Shown: one piece after another, positions 1 to 14,400 of the stretch
Numbering within the stretch: the first letter of the stretch is position 1
Layout of the letters: each line of letters starts with the position of its first letter
From: Ampullaceana balthica
Lineage: Eukaryota > Mollusca > Gastropoda > Lymnaeidae
Direction of reading: 5' to 3'
NCBI GenBank assembly: GCA_944989445.1
Contig: CALYLW010000018.1
Coordinates: 482,930 to 546,929, forward strand
Length of the DNA: 64,000 bases
Made by a program: the position numbers and the translations under genes
Notes under the pieces: generated by a model
Told to the model about the DNA's origin: nothing
Database searches by the model: none
Seen by the model: the letters and a program-made list of their open reading frames with translations, nothing else

Positions 1-1
1 C

Positions 2-3000
2 GATGACCAATCAAACAAACAGTCTCCTTCAAGTTCAAGTAACCCTTCAGGATTTTGTACAAAGAGATCATATTCAAGCCACGATAATTTTGAGGACTGT
101 AAAATCGACTTACAAACCATATCAGAATCTAAAGCCATGTTTCAACCAGAAGAAAAAAACAAAGAAAAGAGGGAATTACCTTGTAATATCTTGTCAGACC
201 ACTTAACTGTACATGGAGCTCACATCACAGAAGTCCATGAAGTTCCGATGAGTGTCCTTATACGACCCATTCCTTCCATATTGGATGAGGAAAAAGTAGC
301 ATCATTGATGGAAACTATTGAAGTTAGTAAATGGTTCTTTTCATAAATTTTTATAAATTCCTTGTAGTTGATTCATATCATTTAACTTTTGAGGGTTGTA
401 ATTAGGGCTGGTACTGATTAAACAAATTTTTGTTTCATTAATTGTGAAAAAATTGAAGCGATTAATCAACTAATTTCGCTTAATTATATTTTTATAAAGC
501 ATATATAGATCCCGTTGAGTTACGATTCATTATTTCGCGAACTTGGTTAAGTCTCGTTAATTCCATGGCTCACAAATTTTGTGACATAACTTACGAAAGC
601 AAATTTGTCCTGCTATGCAAGAAATAAGGAAGAAAACCTTTTTGTTTACATATGCACATCTAAATAAATAATAATAATACGAGGGTTGGGAATAGTATGT
701 AAGTAACAAAAAATATAAATCAATATACATAATTTGCAATCTCTGTCACGTCTGTAGTGTCTGTCCATGACGCTATGCGAGGTAACTCCCGATAAAAAAA
801 AAGAAGAAAATATAGATGTAAAAATTTTGCTTTCGAGATTAACAAAATGTGTTTCTGGCCATAAAATATTGTGAAGAGACGTCATTATTTGAGTTTTTAT
901 TAATGTGTGTAGGGAACGAAGTAAAAAGAGTAGGGCTGTTATCGATTAATTTTAATTTAATCGTTAACTTTTGAAAAATTAATGATTAATTAATCGATAA
1001 TTAAGATTAAAGCCAAAAATAGAAATTTATGACGTCATTAAACTGAACATTTCAAGGGAAGTAACAAAAACAGGTAATTGACTTTTTTTATTTTATTGAG
1101 TTAGAAAAATAAGAATATTTTGAACTATATTTTATGAAAATGTGTTGATACTTGATCGGATGTTTGTGCTGAAGGTGGTACGTCAGTGATGTATTTGATC
1201 CTTTAAAAGAGAATTGTTTATGGCAGTGAACACAGTAAACATTTTCACCATCTTCGACTTTGCCATCCGCAGTTAGCTTAAAAACAAGATATTTGCTCAA
1301 CCCCCTTTCATTTTTTTGACGTATGCCGGTCCACATAAATTAATAAAATAAACTATAATATTACGCGGGAGAAGTTTGTACGTAAAAAAATATATATATT
1401 ATTTTTTTTTATTAATAATGAATTATTTATTAATAAAATTTTTAAAAAATATTATAAATATTTTCTGTAATTTTAATCGAATTTTTATCGATTAAAACAA
1501 TTTTAATCGATACATTTTTTTAGCGATTAATCAAGAAATTGATCGTTAATTTCCGCAGCCCTAAAAAAGAGCCATGTTTTTTTATTTGATGTGATTAATA
1601 TTATTATTATTTTTTGTGTATGTGTCCATGTAAATATGATGTACGTAATTATAAATTTAATTTTTTATATTAATGTATAACATTTGTTTTTCGCTTTATG
1701 AAATTTACAATTGGTTTTCGTTTGGTTGTCAAGTTTCGATGCGTTTTGAATTACAAAGCCATTATTTAGTACTGCAAATGAAATTTGTCAACTTATGCTT
1801 CAGTTTAGCATTTGTTTTTTCTTTTATACACTTTGAGATTGCATATGTGTATGTTTAAAAAAATTACATATTTAAAAATCGAACTCCTCCCAACAATAGT
1901 TTTTGTTTGATTGTTATTTACATGTAATATTTTAATGCGTCTTTGACTAATTTTGAAAAAAAATCATTGCTTTTAATAAAGAACTGGAAGGGGTGCTGAC
2001 TTGACAATAATGAAAACGTTTATTTCAATTCCTAAAAAACGTGTTTATTAAATTGTATATACGATTAACTGTTGATACTTTAATATTTTCTTTTGTCCAG
2101 TGCTAAACTTTACTTCAAAGGTTTCATGCAAAATAAATAGTTTTTAGTTATTAACATGTGTAAATATTACATTTTTTTTAAACATGTTTTGGTAATGTGA
2201 TAATAATGTATGGACAAATGGGCAAATAAACTGACAAGTCATAATCATCAATGAAGCTTAAAGGCTTCAAATCACAGATGTGCTTGATGTGGATCACATT
2301 ACAGTCACATAATTTATTTTTAACTCACTGTTCTGTATTATTGGTGCACTGATAATTGGTGCGAACTATTCAATGCTGCAAGTTAAGGCCCGGCTGACTC
2401 CTCAGGAATATTTGTTAACACTTCGAACTTCAAACTTCTTTGCTGCAGTATCAATGTATGATGTGTGTAATTCACTATGCATATACTATTATCATGATTA
2501 TATCATTATTATTCATGCAATCTTATATAACGCGAAGCCTAAGCTTGGAGGTTTTCTCATAACACATATTTTCTTATATATAATCAAAATATATACTATG
2601 CTATGTCAGTTCGTAACGCTAGATTTTAGAAAGCGCACCGCTAAAAAATATAGCCTTGAAAAAAATACAGCCAAAAAACCACCAAAAAAAACGCTTTTTT
2701 CAAACGTCCGCATAAAATTGTTCAATATTGAAAAGAGATTTAATTTTTCTCTCTTGGTCTCTACATTTTCTGAATATTTACTATGCGGCTTTCAGGCAAA
2801 AGGGACAATTACAAAAACTCAAATATATCTATTTTGAAAACTTCCGTCATTTTTGACGGGTAATACACTAGTTATTAATAAATTGGAAAAAAAAATTATT
2901 AGTATTAGAAATATTTTCTTAAATTTTAATAGAATTTTAATAGATCAAATTAATTATAATCGATAAAAATTTTTTAAAGATTAAACGATTAATTCGTTAA

Positions 3001-3749
3001 TTTCCACAGGGCTAGTTGTAATAAAATGATTTAAATCCATGTAAAGTGGAAATTTTCTTTTATTTGGTACACATTTCAATCTGAAAATTTATTTTATCAC
3101 TCAAGTTGTATTTCATTTTTGCAATAAATACATTTTTTAAGCATTTTGTAGTGAAATTTTTATAAATATAAATAATTATTTAAATCTAGAGATATCTCAA
3201 CAGGAATGCACCAGTATTTAATTTTAAAAAAACAACAACCTACTGTTATCATTAATTCTAATAGTATTTGTTACTTTCAAAATGTCATTTTAAGACATTT
3301 TGATGGTAACCTTAAATGTTCTAATTTTGAGTATTACCTTAAATTTTAATTCAAATTTTTAGTTTCCATTTTGGAAAAACAGGTGGCTCAAAACAGAAAG
3401 CAGAATGGGGTCATATAACACTAAATAGTTAATTGTAACTTTGAAATGACATAAGTGCCATACCTTTCAAGGTTCATTTAACAAAAATTATGTTCATGCT
3501 TTTATTATTTATTTGCTAACACATTCTGAAATGATTAAGTCCACAGAGACCAGGGACAATGTCCCACCCATTGAGGTGCTATGGATCACTGGTAGAAAAG
3601 GAGGAGATTACTATTATTCATTTGGAGGATGTCACAGATATGAAGCTTACAAAAGATTAAAAAGGGAAACAATTCCATGCAAGCTCTTCAAATCCACAGT
3701 TGAGGATCTGAGGACTTACTTGGGAGGGTCAACTCCAGACTTATTGTAA
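2..3749 (+). CDS. SRXN1: Sulfiredoxin, two exons (possibly 5' partial)
   Basis: Sulfiredoxin is an ATP-dependent reductase that repairs overoxidised (sulfinic) 2-Cys peroxiredoxins, in the cytosol and in some lineages mitochondria. Exon 1 is open from base 2 to 322 and ends in GAA before a GTTAGT donor; it encodes [14 protein letters not shown], the conserved N-terminal strand. Exon 2 starts near 3540 (AAG acceptor, phase 0; an alternative acceptor gives 3549) and runs to the TAA at 3747-3749. It encodes [26 protein letters not shown] and a C-terminal STPDLL. The catalytic Cys of FGGCHR is codon 3630-3632. Starting at the ATG at 137, the product is about 131 aa, close to the usual length. However, the frame stays open for 45 more codons to the left edge, so the true start may lie outside the window, perhaps with a targeting extension. 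The intron is about 3.2 kb and mostly transposon. The gene is convergent with LRRIQ3. Confidence 0.93.
931..1563 (-). mobile_element. hAT element, family A, nested, with a BED-finger remnant
   Basis: The termini are TAGGGCTG and CAGCCCTA, and the perfect 8-bp duplication AAAAAGAG flanks it (923-930 and 1564-1571). It sits inside the older 403-3014 element, so it is the younger insertion. The - strand carries a partial BED zinc finger. Confidence 0.9.
1088..1336 (-). pseudogene. BED-type zinc finger fragment of a hAT transposase
   Basis: A short open frame encodes [17 protein letters not shown] followed by YCVHCHKQF and YHLQHKHP. This is a C-x2-C ... H-x4-H arrangement like the DNA-binding BED finger of hAT transposases. 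The rest of the transposase (catalytic RNase H fold, dimerisation region) is missing. The same segment recurs at 39075-39208 in another copy, in + orientation. Confidence 0.7.
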
Positions 3750-4734
3750 TGTTTGTAACTAATGGATTAGTTTAATTTATGCATACCAAGATGAATTGTA
3801 AAATGGTTATTAATTCTTTATTGTTTAAATCCTAACTAGGTATCCCTTATTGTTATTTATTTGTTTTAACACTCCACTGAATATAAATAAATAGATTAAG
3901 TTTGACAATAATTATTTATGACATTTTTGACTAAAGAATGTTTACAATGAATTACAGTCAGTAAGGTTAGACTGTGATAGCTTAATTTTTATGCGGATGT
4001 TTAGGCAAAAATTTAACACATGTTCCCAAAATTATAATAAATATATGAACTAGATTAAACTGTAAAATAAAATTTCTTTCTGATACATTAGAAACTCTGG
4101 TTTACGATTAAAAATTTTAATTTTATGACATTTTAATAAATTATATATTTAAATATGCAAATGCTATATAAAATAAAATAATATCAAAGTATTTTTGTTG
4201 TTGTTATTTCACTTTGTTCATCAAATGTCATCACAGCATTCTGTTATTTAGAGTTATCAGTTTGAATCTGGTATGTAAGTTCATCTTTTTATTAAAATAC
4301 AGTTACAAGTTGAAGAAACAAGACTTGATCCTGTGCATTTCAGTTTTAAAAATCATTTATCTTGTTGTACAGTGTCATATACACATTAAAGAAGTTACAA
4401 CTGTTGCTTTAAGTTAAATGTACAATATATACACTCTAAATGTTATCAGATAAAATAGGATTTATTAGTCCTCAAAACCATGGATTACATAAATTTAAAT
4501 GACACAAAATCCAACCCTAATGGTTCTAACTTGAGCATATAAATTCATAAAGTAATATTTGTAAACCTACATCAGTGGATGATGCACCATTAAATCTACT
4601 TTTCCCTCACACTTTTCTGTGGTCAGTTCAAAGAAGGCTTTTAAAATATTTCTAGCATTTAGAACCAATAAAATTTACACTTGTTCTAGTGAGTTAAGAA
4701 TAATGACATCTTCCAAGCCAATTACAATCTATTA
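3750..4734. other. Sulfiredoxin 3' UTR and AT-rich spacer
   Basis: I see no gene here beyond the 3' untranslated region of sulfiredoxin and unique-looking AT-rich DNA. Confidence 0.4.
3886..3891 (+). terminator. Candidate polyadenylation signal of sulfiredoxin
   Basis: An AATAAA hexamer lies about 140 bases after the sulfiredoxin stop. It is the first good candidate, but such hexamers are common in this AT-rich sequence. Confidence 0.35.
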
Positions 4735-5305
4735 ATATAATTCTCTACATCACCCAACCATGCGGGACACCACACACGCTCGCCGACTCTCTAACCTTCC
4801 TCCCACCCCCTTCACCAAAGCGAGTATGTGCAAACGAGCCTGACGAATGACTCTCGCTGGGGTCGACCAATGTCTCGAGACCAACAATGGTCCTTGCGTT
4901 CACTTGCATTGTTCCTTCACAGAATAACGTGAGATTTGTAGAGTACTGGTTATCACGTCCGCATTATATGGGGAAGGTCTTGGGTTCAAGCCCCAGTGAA
5001 AACAATGTTTTTTAAAAAAATTATAAAATGTCTGTTTGTGCCCGTTTTTTTACCCCTTTATTGCAAACAGGGCTGACCCTCGCTAGGGTCGGCCAATCAC
5101 AGTTTATGGTTGGCAAGCTAATGTGTTTAAGGGTGCGAATGTCTGGAAACCAACAATGAGTCGGCTATTCAAATCGACGTTCGCTCGCGTTGTTTTGATT
5201 TCTTTGTGCTGTAAATTGTGTCCGTTCTTTCTCCACTTTCATTGCACTCTCCATGAGCAAGTCTGCGGCGTATGCTACGCTGCGGGACATCTAGTATTTT
5301 ATTAA
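4735..5305. repeat. tRNA-like-containing interspersed repeat, family V (copy 1)
   Basis: Related to stretches at 11595-11891, 19294-20165 and 52468-52895. One end carries a short palindrome around GCGTAGCATACGC (here near 5266-5283). The middle carries a tRNA(Val)-like stretch at about 4935-5005, with an A-box-like TGGTTATCACGTCCGC and a B-box-like GGGTTCAAGCCCC. Motifs such as CCTAGCGAGGGTC (here slightly changed) recur in every copy. The acceptor ends do not pair, so this is not a functional tRNA. It is probably SINE-like or composite. Confidence 0.6.
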
Positions 5306-5455
5306 TTCAATATATGCAACATTAATTATTAGGGTGGATGTTGTTTTATTGTTTTATGTCATGAAAGGAAATGAGGGTTGGATATAAATTTTAAATACAA
5401 ATATATTCATAACATTATTTATAGACTACAGTATATGCATTGAAATAAAATGAAA

Positions 5456-8400
5456 CTAATTCAGAGTAAGTGATTGAAAATTGTTTAGAGTATGGTTATG
5501 CCACGAGCCTTCTGAGATTGTAGTGGACCCCTGCCACCTGGAAAGTCCTGCAGGTGCTGAGCTAGAGAGTGGAATTGTGGTGGGCAGCACAGGGTAAAGA
5601 GCCTGAATGGTGGCCTGGCAAGCTCTTTGTTGTGCTACTCTGCCGCGAGCATCCATCATGCGCTCATTGGCCTCTGCCAGCATCTTGGCATCCAGCGCTG
5701 CCCTGGCCACCGCTGTCTCTGTCTGCCTCATAAGTTGTCTGTGCTCCATGTAATTCTTAACAACATCTTGTTGCTCAATCTCTGTTAGCTGGAGAGAATA
5801 AAAAAAAACTGATGAACATATTAATCTCTTAGGACAGAGATCTAAGATACTAAAAAAAAACTCATGCTACTTAACTGTTAGGGATAAACTGTTGTTGAGC
5901 CTTAATTAAAAATCATAGATTTTTCATGCTTATACTAATAAGGACATTGATCAATTGAAAAAAAAAGTGTCTTAACTTTAAAGCTAATAAAAGGAATTGA
6001 AGATTTTTAGAAGGGTAAAAGAGCTATGAGTTTAAATTTGTTGAAAAAAATCTTTAATGGAGACATTCAGCAAGCAGCGTTGAGTTTAGAAACAAATTAC
6101 AAGAGAAGCTGTAGAATAAGCTTTGTCATGATAACAACTTTTCCTCTTTAAGAATCAAAAGTCCAGGTAACATGTCAGTCTGTAGAAGTAGCACTACTTT
6201 AAACAGCCCATACAACACATGTGTTCTTGGTGCATAATATTTTAGTTGGTTTTTTTAATGGTTATTTAAATATTGATGTGTTTTATCTGCAATGTTGAAA
6301 GGAATTTTAAGACATTCATATAGTTCAAGGGTGAGAGAAATGTATGGTGGGAAGTAGGAAGACGGAAGTATCATTTATTGGGATTCTTATAAAGATAAAT
6401 AATGTTGTTTCTAAAATACATGTTTTGTCAAGTAATTTGTAGATCAGTAGTCCATGTATTGCCACCTGGGTTGTTGGGAGTGTAATTTCTAGTCCCCCAT
6501 GTTTAGTAGTAATTATTGCAAATAATTGAATAGGCTAAAATTGTGTGCTCAGTTTTCCTATTCCTATAGTAAATGTTCATTTCAATTACATGTAATTACA
6601 TTCACTAACTGCAATTAAAATTATTTTAATAAGAATGTGTACAATTGTCTTTTTTTCTAGGGGTTGCATTTTTTAACTTCTTTCTTCCTTGTGTATCCAT
6701 TACACCCTATTCGCATCAATCAATATTACAATACATGCACATACTGAATTCAAATATGTAAGCTCATTGATGATGATTATGACTAAATTTATATGGTCCC
6801 CTAAAACTGTAAAGAGACCATCTCAGGAAACTATTCATACATGACTATTTGAGTCAGTTCGGACGTCTTTAACTTGATTTGGGTGTCTGCAAACTGCAAG
6901 TGAATAGTATTTCAAGTTTTAAATTTAATGTAAAATCTCATGTCTCACCTTGGCATTTGTAACCTTGTTCTTTTTGTGTGTCCTTGTGTCCACCCATTTG
7001 GCTTGTCTGTCATGTCGCAGGAGTGCATTAGACACTGATGTGTGCTGCGAGTTGAACTCTTGCATAAATGCCTGGTTGGCTTTGGATAGTTTGCTTATGT
7101 CTGAACTCCTAACCTAATTGTTAAAAAGAAATCAAAATAGTCTGCATGAAATAATAGCTAAGCAGAAGAAAATAAAAGATTTGACACATTGTTTTTAAAA
7201 GGAATAAATAACATGACATTATATTTAATTAGTAATTATCAAGTACTGATAAATACTGTCATCAAATCATAATATGAAGATACGGTTGAGTATGATGTCA
7301 GGTAAATAAAAATATTTGTGGAGTCACCTAAATTTTGGAGTTAAAAAAACAAAAAAGATTACTGTTTTGAAAAAAAGTAGACTAAAGATTAACATTTTAA
7401 AAAATTGATTTCATTTCAAAACTGATAATTTTTTATAACTGAGTAGTTTTTAAAATAAAGAGTTACTAAACTTCTTATCAACTGCAGTTGCTAATATTTG
7501 ATTGTAATATTTCTTTATTATTGTAAAAATAACATAACAAAATTGGTTGATTGATTAAAAAAAACAGCTATTCTTCATTATTACTGTAAAACTAAATTGA
7601 TCACCTAATTTTCTAAAGCTGCTACCAAGGCAAGAGAGTAGCAAAGCATATTTGAAAATTTTTTAAGCTCAACTTAAGTTCCACAACTAACCATTTAAAA
7701 ACCTAAAAATAAATAGTAGTATGTCGTCAATGCAATAGTGATAGTTAATAAATTCATTGTACACCAAAGATCAACACTAGTCTTAAAATATTCCATTTCA
7801 CTTCATCTAAATAAAATTTGCAAATTAACAAAATAATGAACAAAGTACCACATCAATTATTGATTTTTTAATGTAACTTATCCGCTATTCAGTTTACTGA
7901 CAGCAATTCTAATAAGAAACCTTGCCTTGCGTTCCTGTTGTTTGTCAAGGGAGTTCAGCCTCTGGAGCTCTCGTTTTTCTAGCTGCTCCACAATTTGTGA
8001 CCTTTCTAGATCTCGAGACTTGAGGATTTGAACCCTGCGCTGTTCATGATACATGTAAATTCTGTCCTTTGCACGGAGACGTTCCTCTCTCATCCCCAAA
8101 ATATTCTCAATTTTTGCTGCCGACCCTTCTGCTTTTTGTCTCTCCTATGAGAAAAAAAAACCCAACAAATACCAAATATATAATTTTTCTTTCAGAAGAA
8201 GAGTTGTTTACACGTTTAAAATTTTATTCAAATTTTCCTTTAAAAAAAAAGTTGCAAATACGAATGCACACACTAAAAAATTATTGCCAACTTGCAAAGT
8301 TTGTTTCAACTTATAAGTAAATTAATAAACCTGTGATGTTAACACTGATACAACATAGAGCAATTAACTTGAGTTACAGAAGGGAAATTAAATCTCTGCT

Positions 8401-11400
8401 AATCATTTTGTTTTTTTATTCAATGATATACAAGAATGTGCTTAAATAATATACAATAAACTATAATATACTTATAAACTACATGCATTTGAGAAAGAAA
8501 TGTCAGATGTTCTATCACAAAATTATAGTTTGAAAAGATGTGCTTAAAATACAGATTTCAAGGTCTACTAGCCTAATAAATTGGAGCCTTTTTTAAACTT
8601 GAGAACTCTGCCAGAAATACAAGCCTAAATTGTAGTGGCACCGCAGGATTTTTGGAAAAAATCAGATGCATTCATTGTGATAGAGAAAATTTTTTTTTGC
8701 AAATAAAGTTTTTCAATTTTTGTGTTTGTGGCAAACAGATAGCTCTTCTCCCATGCAGTTCTTTCCTCATATGAAAATGCTTGTGACCACTACCGCTGAA
8801 AACTTGCCAAACTTTGTGGGCATTAGCGTAATTCTTTAACAGAATATGCGGAGTACCCAATAGTGCTAGTATTAAGACATACCCTATAAGCCTTGTGCAC
8901 AGCCATCAAGCAGGACAGTGCCATAGTGCCCTGTGCCCTGTTGAAAAGTCTCTGCTCATTGGTTAGAGAACTGTGAGGTCTAACTTTGACCTGCAAACAT
9001 AATAACACACCTCAAATACATCGTTGTATCTATACCATTGAAAAATAATTGATCACTTGGATATTAACTAAAGATTGACAACATAAATAATGATTATTCA
9101 TTGAAATGAATACATACTAATTAAAATTAGTGTTTAATGACACTGATGTTTGGATAATAATTGATGACATAAATATAAACTTATGATTGATAACATTGCA
9201 TGATAATTTACAACCAAAAATTAATGGATGAAAAATTTAATGCTGTATTTGTAAAATAAAAAAGTACTTTAACATTGAAAGAAACATTGCTATTGCAATA
9301 GCATAAAATATTTGGATTTAACAAAAATGAAGTTGCACCAAATGGCTTTGTAGAAGGTAAATTACTTTGTTATTTTTATTTTTCATAAGCATCTCTTGAA
9401 AATAAAACTCTGCTACATCTTGATGTCAGACACAATATTGATTGTTCCACAATACATTATTTTGCATTAATTTTAAAAAAAATTGATACACAAGAAATTT
9501 ACCTTGGGTTTGATCAACTCTTTAGTCATTCTGTCTGTTTCTGCATCACGCACCATTTTCCCCGCAGCTTTACGTGTCAAAATCATTTCAGCAGTTGCAT
9601 CAGCTATAACAAATTTAGGCTTTTGTCCTATTTTAATGGAGCAGAAATTATTAAATCAAAGTCAACATTTATAATGGGTATATCCAAAAAATTTAGATAA
9701 AGATCGATTAAAAAAATTAAGGCATTACTGATGATAAATCATACCATAATAATTGTAGTACACATGTCTGAATGAAGTGACCTTTTAATATTACAGGAAT
9801 CATTAGTTAAACAAAAATCATAATTAATAAGTTATGTAAGTTTATAATTATTGTTTACAATTCTAGCACGTTCTTTTAGAGTGTCTTGGAAACTGATTAA
9901 CTTTGGGCGATGAAATAATGATTGCTAACACCAACCACATACAATGTTATTGATTGCCAACACCAACCACATACAATGTTATTGAATGCCAACACCAACC
10001 ACATACAATGTTATTGAATGCCAACACCAACCACATACAATGTTATTGACTGCCAACACCAACCACATACAATGTTATTGACTGCCAACACCAACCACAT
10101 ACAATGTTATTGATTGCCAACACCAACCACATACAATGTTATTGACTGCCAACACCAACCACATACAATGCTATTGAATGCCAACACCAACCACATACAA
10201 TGCTATTGAATGCCAACACCAACCACGTACAATGTTATTGACTGCCAACACCAACCACATACAATGTTATTCATAACAAAAACTTTTATAACATGTTTTC
10301 ATACCAGTTAGCCTAAAGCCAGTCATTGGTATGTCCCCATCGTCTGTGTCACTAGTGTCATTAACTGGAAGTACAGGGCCAAAAAACTGCCTGATATCTT
10401 TAATCCGCCTAGGCTTGGGTTTCTGTAAAATAAAGTAATCACTGAGTCTTTTATGTCACCAACCAGTTTTGGGAACTACTGCAGGAAACCCAACATTTTT
10501 TGACATTTTTGTCTTTAACTTCAAATAATATTTATATTTTTTAGAATTGATCCATTAAATTATTACTTTACACACATATATATGTATATATATATTATCA
10601 TATATAAAATAAATAAGATAGTAAATGTTATTATTATTATATCCTCATCTGGGTGCATATCACAGCTTTCAGATGCTAAAGAAGAATAAAGTTACTTTAC
10701 ATCTTAAAATTTATCTGAAAATCATATTTATATATAAATTATATTACAATTGTATTATTTTATTAGTGTATTATTACAAAATTGTACCTTTTAGGAAATC
10801 TATTTTTTAACATCCCTTGATACAGCTATTAGGGGAATGGGGCAATGGATATTAAGGAGATAATAAACTAAAAGGTCTCAGAACTTTGTTGATAAATAAA
10901 TGTTAAGAATTGGAACTTCATACTTAAATATTCTGTTTCCCATGGTTAAAAGAATAAGAAAATTTTTGATGCACAGCACAAAAGTTAATTGTACGGGCTG
11001 CTGAAATAAACATTTTGTTTTACCAACCACAGTTTAAAAAATTATAAAAATCTAGTAAAGCTGCTTTGAAAGTACTATTAAATCAATTTTGAATTTCTAG
11101 AATGGACTAGGATGAAGGTATTCCCCCCTTATTTTCACAACGAAAAATTTTGTGAAAGAGATTTTTTTGTATTACTATCTTACTATTGCCGGAAAAATAT
11201 CATGTTTGTATTAATTGTACTTGAATTTTAAAATAACACTCGAAGTCTGCATGAAGTACTTTAGCTCTACCTCATCGCTCTCTTTCTCCTTCAATTTTAA
11301 AACTTTGTCTTTCCTCGAAGAATGCAATAGTCCTGTTCTTTCCAGCTGTGCCATGACTGTCTCCATTGCAACATTATCAGCCTGAAGACTTAACAAGGTC

Positions 11401-14400
11401 CCAGACTCCAACTTTTTAAGGTTGATCAGGATTGGGCCTTCCTCTGATAATGATGGGGCTGCTCCAGAGTACAGTGACCTAAAGGTCTGAGAGAGAAGAC
11501 ACAATATCATTTGAGAGAAGAGTTTTGTTACATTAAAAATCTGGTTTTCTTCCCCACATCTAAATGATAAACACAATTCAGAGATTATTTCAAACTAGAT
11601 ACGAACGGCGGCATATCATACGCCGCAGACTTACTCATAAATACTGCAAAGAAAGGGTGAAAGAACGGACACACAAACTACAGCACGAAGAAATCGGAAC
11701 AACGCGAATAAACTTCGGGTGGGGGGGGGGAACCACCGACGCATTTTCGTTCTCGAGACATGTGCACTGCAGTTAGCTACCTGTCCCCTAGCTTGCCAAC
11801 CGTAAACTGTGAATGGCTGACCCTAGCGAGGGTCATTCATCATGCTTATGTGCACTTGTATTATGCTTGTTCTGGTGAATTATATATATAGCTTTAATTG
11901 CATATTTTAAAAAATTTATTATAAAATTAAAAAAAAATATATTTACATGTATATTAATAATATATTCTGATCTTAGCTTTCAAAAAAGCAAAATCATGTT
12001 GTATTGATGTCACCAATTAAAATATAAATTATGCCTAAATGTGCAATATTATGGGAGCAATGATATGAATTAAATACATCTGAGTTTTATCAATAATATT
12101 TATTTTCTTCCCAATGTCAATTAATTAATATGTAAAATTAATAATACGCTTATCTCAATGTGTTTGACATGTATGTTCCTTGATAAAACTAAATTTAGAA
12201 ATCTTCTGAACTAAAGCAAGCATTTAAAACAACAACTTTTATTTGTTTAAAATTTAAATCCAACTTCACATATTTTTTGTAAACTAAATATCTAAAAAAT
12301 CACTCCTTTATTAGCATACTGAATTTTAGAGAGCTTCTACATTCTCTCTAATCTTACCTCCTCTGGAACTATAGAGCCAGGTCTTCGGTTCCTCATGTAT
12401 GTGTCATAGTCAATGTTTTCTCCTGATAGTGTTGTCCTCACTGAGTTTATTGGTAGAATTGGTGTGCCTGGAGGTGGAATGATTTCTCCAAGTTTCACAA
12501 TCATTGGTTTCTTAATGATTCCCAATCTGGGGAGTTAAAATATTCATATGAACTGTTACATTTTTTAAAAAACAAAAGGTTTCAGTTAAAATATAATTTT
12601 TTAAATTTTTAATGAATATTCTAGGACAGGGGTGGGCAAACTTTTTAGGGCGAGGGCCACATGAGTAAGAAATGAAACATCAAGGGCCTGAACCTAACCA
12701 AAATTTAGCCTCAATTCAAGTACAAACATCCATCTTTAACATAAATTTATGATTTTTTTCGATATTACCGTAGACTTCTGCGGGCCGCAAAAAAGTCCGT
12801 AGCTGGCCACATGCGGCCTGCGACCGTAGTTTGCCCACCCCTGTTCTAAGAAATTAATAACAAACACAGTCTTGACTGGTGATTATTTATGTCAATAGAA
12901 GTTTCATAAAAAAAAATATTTGCATGAGCACGCTGAGTAAGGTCCAAGTTCTTCCTGTTTTTAACATTGAGCTTTTTGATTTTGTTGGGTTCTTTGAAAA
13001 CATCAGTTTTATTTCTTAACTCATATTTGTATTTTATTTATCATATTGTATAGTTGAAATCATTTAGCCCAAACATACGCTCGATCGTCTTATATTTTAT
13101 TTTGAAGCCCAAAAATATATAAATATAATACTGATTATATAATTTTTGGCTTTTTCTCTAGATAAATACTGACTTTTAAACTAGAGAAACACATTTTAAA
13201 TTATATGTCAATTGTTCATATTGTAAATTGTTATTTCACTAAAATATTTTATGTTACAGAAGCTTCTTATGTACAGAAGATTACTGTGTCCTATACAATT
13301 ATTGCATCCTACACATTTGTAATTACTCATGTGCTAAAATTTATTTTTAACAAAGCAGAATCTACACTTAATGTACACATTTTCTACTACTATACCATAA
13401 CTTTCATATCTGATTTCAACAAGTAATATTAATACCTAAAAATAATACAAAATGCCAGAGTAACTTAGCTAAGGCCAAGAGTTTGCAGTTTTGTTCAATT
13501 ATAAAATTCTTCAGAATACTCTAGTCCACCATATAAAGATGGTCTGCAACCTTTATTAACTAAACAGTTAGAGCTAGTGAGTTTACCTTCTCCTGGTCAG
13601 GTATCCACGCAAATAACGCTGTACAATAAGAACTGGTGAGTTTTTAGCTAAAATTTTGTTCACTTTGGAAATAACGGACCTAAAAGTGGCCATTTCCTGG
13701 CTGAATGTTGTGTTCTGAGAATGAATAAATTTTTTAAAAATGTATAAATTATTTAGTTATAATTGCATTTATACTTACTGATAAAGCTTTTGAAAAATAT
13801 TATTTCTTCTGAAATGTAATATATATAGGATTTTAGAAATAAACAGTAAATATATTATCTGAATGTTATTTAATAAAGAATTAATTCAATAGGTGTTTAT
13901 TAGTTGTTAGATAATTTTTGACAGAAAGGACGCTGTACACACCAGAAGTAAATGATGTTAAGGATTTAAGGTATGATATAGGTAGAATGTTTTTTGTGTT
14001 TTTGCGTTGTTTTTTTGGTTGGGGGGGGGGAGAAGATATTTACCAAAACAATTTTATTGGAATAATCAAATTCATCAAATTTAATCTAAAACTGATAAAG
14101 TAGTAATTAGCTTTGATGCTATACTGATGAAGCATTGAAACGGTAACCGATACAATTTGAATAGTGCATGGGCAAAAATTTACATGAGTAATTGTGTTCT
14201 AAGTTAAAATATCTTGAAAATCTAACTGACAGATAAATCTTGTGGACAATAAAATTTGCAGTTTAAATTACCTGAGGTGTTTCAGGACACAAGTCAATCT
14301 TAAATGAGGATCCCACTGATGTGAACCTTCCACTAAACACAGCATCTTCAATTATTTCTTCATCTGATATGACATGGTGATCCAGGGCTTTCAGGGTCCA

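Larger units (their letters stand above)
403..3014. mobile_element. hAT element, family A, 2.6 kb, in the sulfiredoxin intron
   Basis: The left end is TAGGGCTGGTACTGATTAAA; the right end is TTAATTTCCACAGGGCTA, an imperfect inverted match. Both sides carry the 8-bp target duplication GTTGTAAT (395-402 and 3015-3022), typical of hAT insertion. The interior is AT-rich with many ATTAATCG-like stretches. No intact transposase is visible, so the copy is non-autonomous. It contains a second family A element at 931-1563. Confidence 0.85.

Noticed and set aside
2373..2837. 154-codon + strand open frame in the sulfiredoxin intron
   Set aside because: Inside a hAT element; AT-rich composition, no domain recognised.
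4935..5005. Possible tRNA-Val gene
   Set aside because: A and B boxes look plausible, but the acceptor stem does not pair and the same stretch recurs in other family V repeats.
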